Of a stretch of DNA of 64,000 nucleotides, positions 61,689 through 64,000 are shown in pieces. The stretch lies in assembly GCA_964621615.1 (NCBI GenBank), contig CAZUMW010000006.1, positions 72,482-136,481 of the forward strand, written 5' to 3'. The stretch's first letter is position 1. Every line of letters begins with the position of its first letter. The stretch comes from CAZUMW01 sp964621615 (lineage in GTDB: Bacteria > Desulfobacterota > WTBG01 > CAIYCZ01 > CAIRTM01). A model generated the notes under the pieces. It searched no databases. It saw only the letters and a list, made by a program, of their open reading frames with translations, and was not told where the DNA came from. A program made the translations under genes and the position numbers.

Positions 61689-63884
61689 TCAATTATTCAA
61701 CGCCCCCTCTGCTATCCAGCTGCGAAAATCATCTACAAATGTCGAGCCATACCCGTGGGGGGCGTGGCTTATCGGATGCCCGGACTCGAGATACTGTATC
61801 AGCCTGCTGGCGTCGGGATCGTACGGAACGACGATAGGGCCCCTTTCCCCCTCAGCCATTACCTGTTCATAGGTCATCAGCTTCCGGCCGCCTGCGCCCC
61901 CGGCGGGATGACAGTTATGGCAGAATGCGTCGAGCACCGGGCTGACGTGCGCCTGATACGAAGCGGCATATGACTTTCCGCTTTCGGTTACAGTAATGGT
62001 CAGGTTGTCTGTAGCCTCAGCGCCGCAGTCATCGACAACAGTCAGGGTAGCGGTATAGGTGCCGACGTGTCTATACTCATGACTCACCGCCTGTCCGCTT
62101 CCAAGCTCATAATCACCGAAATCCCAGTTGTACAGCATCACCTCACCGTCTTCGTCAGAGCCGCGCGCAGTAAATGTAACGGTCAGCGGTTTTTCTCCTG
62201 AGACTACGTCAGCGGATGCGTCTGCTGCAGGGGGCTGATTGCCCGAGATGTTCAGCTCGAGCGTCTCCGCCAGCAGCCGGGCGACATAATACACCTGACG
62301 CTGATACCGGCAGTCTGCTATCAGATCATCTGATGCGTCCCCGTCAAAGCAGCCGTCCATAGCGGCAATGATGTCGCTTTTTGTGCAGGCCAGAGCAGAC
62401 TCGTAGTCGTTTTGCTCAATGAGGCTGCTGATGCTTTCCAGCTGCTCAACAAGCCTGCTGCGCGCGCCGCTTTCAACAAAAACATCGCCGGACAAATCAG
62501 AAACAGCATTGTCAAGCCCTGCAACCTGTGACTGAAGCGATGGGGTGTATACCTCTATCCGCCGTATAAACCCATACAGCATATGATAGCCGCCGATCTC
62601 GAGCGGCCTTCCGTCTTTGAGCATAACCGCATTTTTTTCCCAGCGGGGATACTTGGCCGACCCGGTATATGAATATGTATTTGTTTTGGGGTCAAAAAGG
62701 TGGCCTACCGGATATTCCCACAGCTCATCGCCCCCGTCGGCGCGCAGAACCGTTCCGTCAAGCAGCGCGTATGTCTGATAATCACCAATCTCGTGCATAT
62801 ACGCGCTTTCGGGCACTGTGGGGTCTGACGGGGCAAACGTGCCGTCCGCCGGGTCAAATATTTCCGAATCATTGCTTATGTGCAGCGGCAGCTCACCGCG
62901 GAATGCATTGATCATTGCCACCTCAACCCCGGGGCCCATAAGCACGCTGCCGTCTCGCATTTTAACCGTTCCGATGCCAAGCCGGCCTGCGCTCATGTCC
63001 GGCCCGTGTGTAAACAGGCCGGTCAGCGGGTCAAAAATTTCAGTGGAGGCCAGCACATTGCTCGTGCCGGGTCCGCGTGATCCCCCGGCAATGAAAACGC
63101 TTCCGTCATCAAGAAGCACTGCTGCATGATTATGCCGCCGCTCTGTCATGAACCACGCAAAGCTGAATGTGCCGCTCTCCGGATCGTATACCTCTGCCGT
63201 CAAGCGCCCCCGTGCTGCGGCATAGGAAAGGTCGGTTGAGCCGCCGGCGATAAGGACCCGGCCGTCGTTCAGCAGGGTGGCGCTGTGGCGGCACCGGGCA
63301 AAATGCATGCTGCCCGTCGGGGTGAACTGTTCGGTAACCGGATCAAAAATCTCCGCCGATGCAAGCAGCTCCCCCTCGTCGCTGTATTTCGAGCTGCTTC
63401 CCCCGGCGACAAGCACTGTCCCGTTATTAAGCAGGGTGACGGTATGGTTTATTCTTGATGATGACATTGTGCTTTCAAGAAGCCGTGACGTCCCGGATGA
63501 AGGGTCAAAAATTTCCGCAGTATCCTCAAAGGTTTTTGCCAGCCCGTTCATTAACCCGACATAATGACTGTACCCTCCGGTGGTAAGCACCCGGTTGTCC
63601 GGTAAGATCGTATATTGTGCGGACCATCGCCCGATGGCCATGTTGCCGATTGTTGCGTACACCCCGCTTGTGCAGCACCCTGCACCATAATCGAATTCAT
63701 AATAACCGCTGTGGCAGACGGAGCAGTTCTTCGGCTCGTCTGACAGATATATGTGATGGCAGGAGTAGCATGAACCTGGCTCCCTGCACTCACCCGGCAG
63801 CACGTCGGACGCATCAAGCCTTCCCGCAGCCAGGAAACCTATGCCTATCCAAAGCATCAATACGGCTACCCATAATTGTTTCAT
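61689..63884 (-). CDS. Exported kelch-repeat/PKD/c-type cytochrome hybrid
   Basis: 731 residues from ATG 63884, which has an AGGGGGGAG site; the frame upstream is repeat copy D. After a signal peptide (QLWVAVLMLWIGIGFLAAG) come two c-type heme motifs, CYSCH (about 39) and CSVCH (about 54). Then follow at least five kelch-like repeats (NHTVTLLNNGTVLVAGG, RHSATLLNDGRVLIAGG, NHAAVLLDDGSVFIAGG, ...). A helical section is followed by a PKD domain (GEKPLTVTFTARGSDEDGEV), and a final cytochrome domain has CHNCH (about 655). It is probably an extracytoplasmic or surface redox protein. Confidence 0.88.
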   Translation of the reverse strand: MKQLWVAVLMLWIGIGFLAAGRLDASDVLPGECREPGSCYSCHHIYLSDEPKNCSVCHSGYYEFDYGAGCCTSGVYATIGNMAIGRWSAQYTILPDNRVLTTGGYSHYVGLMNGLAKTFEDTAEIFDPSSGTSRLLESTMSSSRINHTVTLLNNGTVLVAGGSSSKYSDEGELLASAEIFDPVTEQFTPTGSMHFARCRHSATLLNDGRVLIAGGSTDLSYAAARGRLTAEVYDPESGTFSFAWFMTERRHNHAAVLLDDGSVFIAGGSRGPGTSNVLASTEIFDPLTGLFTHGPDMSAGRLGIGTVKMRDGSVLMGPGVEVAMINAFRGELPLHISNDSEIFDPADGTFAPSDPTVPESAYMHEIGDYQTYALLDGTVLRADGGDELWEYPVGHLFDPKTNTYSYTGSAKYPRWEKNAVMLKDGRPLEIGGYHMLYGFIRRIEVYTPSLQSQVAGLDNAVSDLSGDVFVESGARSRLVEQLESISSLIEQNDYESALACTKSDIIAAMDGCFDGDASDDLIADCRYQRQVYYVARLLAETLELNISGNQPPAADASADVVSGEKPLTVTFTARGSDEDGEVMLYNWDFGDYELGSGQAVSHEYRHVGTYTATLTVVDDCGAEATDNLTITVTESGKSYAASYQAHVSPVLDAFCHNCHPAGGAGGRKLMTYEQVMAEGERGPIVVPYDPDASRLIQYLESGHPISHAPHGYGSTFVDDFRSWIAEGALNN

Positions 63885-63913
63885 GATACTCCCCCCTAAA
63901 TTATATTTTTTGC

Positions 63914-64000
63914 CAAACGTGTCCAAAATAAATGAAAGTATTGAGCAAAAGCCGGTTCGGGCGGGTCTCTGCACAGCCTCCGCCATATGAAACCTCACTT
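63914..64000. repeat. MITE-like element, copy D (truncated by window end)
   Basis: The left end CAAACGTGTCCAAAATAA is followed by ATGAAAGTATTGAGC and AAAAGCCGGTTCGGGC. It then continues like copy A into GCACAGCCTCCGCCATATGAAAC, given here in part, so it appears to be of the long type. The right end is outside the window. It begins 30 bases upstream of the kelch-cytochrome start codon. Confidence 0.75.

Overview
The window is dense bacterial DNA with a Gram-negative, anaerobic character. It holds a long surface-glycan locus, corrinoid-dependent methyltransferases, ferredoxin-rich proteins, a multi-motif c-type cytochrome and several families of short dispersed palindromic repeats. The taxon cannot be fixed from the sequence. 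An uncultured anaerobe related to Desulfobacterota or a similar phylum is my best guess, and it is inference only. The glycan half looks visibly more AT-rich than the right half.

Positions 1-27.4 kb, all minus strand: a surface polysaccharide or nonulosonic-acid-type locus, read from right to left. It contains two cytidylyltransferases, two Gfo/Idh/MocA oxidoreductases, two PLP sugar aminotransferases, an epimerase, a NeuB-type PEP condensing enzyme, formyl- and acetyltransferases, a deacetylase, two AsnB-like amidotransferases, a WbpG-like PP-loop amidotransferase, a free acyl carrier protein, a PKS-type methyltransferase, an AAC(3)-like acetyltransferase, a B12-type radical SAM protein, a sulfotransferase-like protein and P-loop kinases. 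At its head (29.1-30.3 kb) lie a winged-helix regulator with a consensus, apparently leaderless promoter and a NusG/RfaH-type antiterminator. Between head and locus sit an intact nucleotidyltransferase gene pair and the remains of a second pair.

Positions 30.5-40.1 kb, minus strand: an AbrB-type DNA-binding protein, a double-receiver HD-GYP protein overlapping a secreted PKD-domain protein, a translationally coupled pair (DUF362 protein and NapH-like polyferredoxin), and an aldehyde dehydrogenase.

Positions 40.4-55.9 kb, plus strand: the most interesting part. Three non-pyrrolysine MttB-family methyltransferases share one corrinoid protein, a pterin-binding (MtgA-like) methyltransferase and a stand-alone MetH-activation-like domain. 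They continue into a SAM methyltransferase, a ProA-like reductase without ProB, a GCS2-type glutamate ligase-like protein, a DUF362 ferredoxin, and an OpuC-type betaine transporter whose binding protein is circularly permuted. I read this as a catabolic or interconversion system for a quaternary amine, possibly glutamate-derived. That substrate is a hypothesis.

Positions 56.5-64 kb: a tRNA-Arg(CCG), a TIM-barrel isomerase-like gene with a small partner, a two-component pair (Hpt protein and a REC-PAS-HisKA protein without an ATPase domain), a MurC/Mpl-like ligase, a metallo-beta-lactamase-fold hydrolase, and a kelch/PKD/cytochrome c hybrid. A short repeat family with 13-bp terminal inverted repeats (GTGTCCAAAATAA) appears at four places, and a second miniature element with a 4-bp target duplication is inserted in a palindromic repeat at 56.1 kb.
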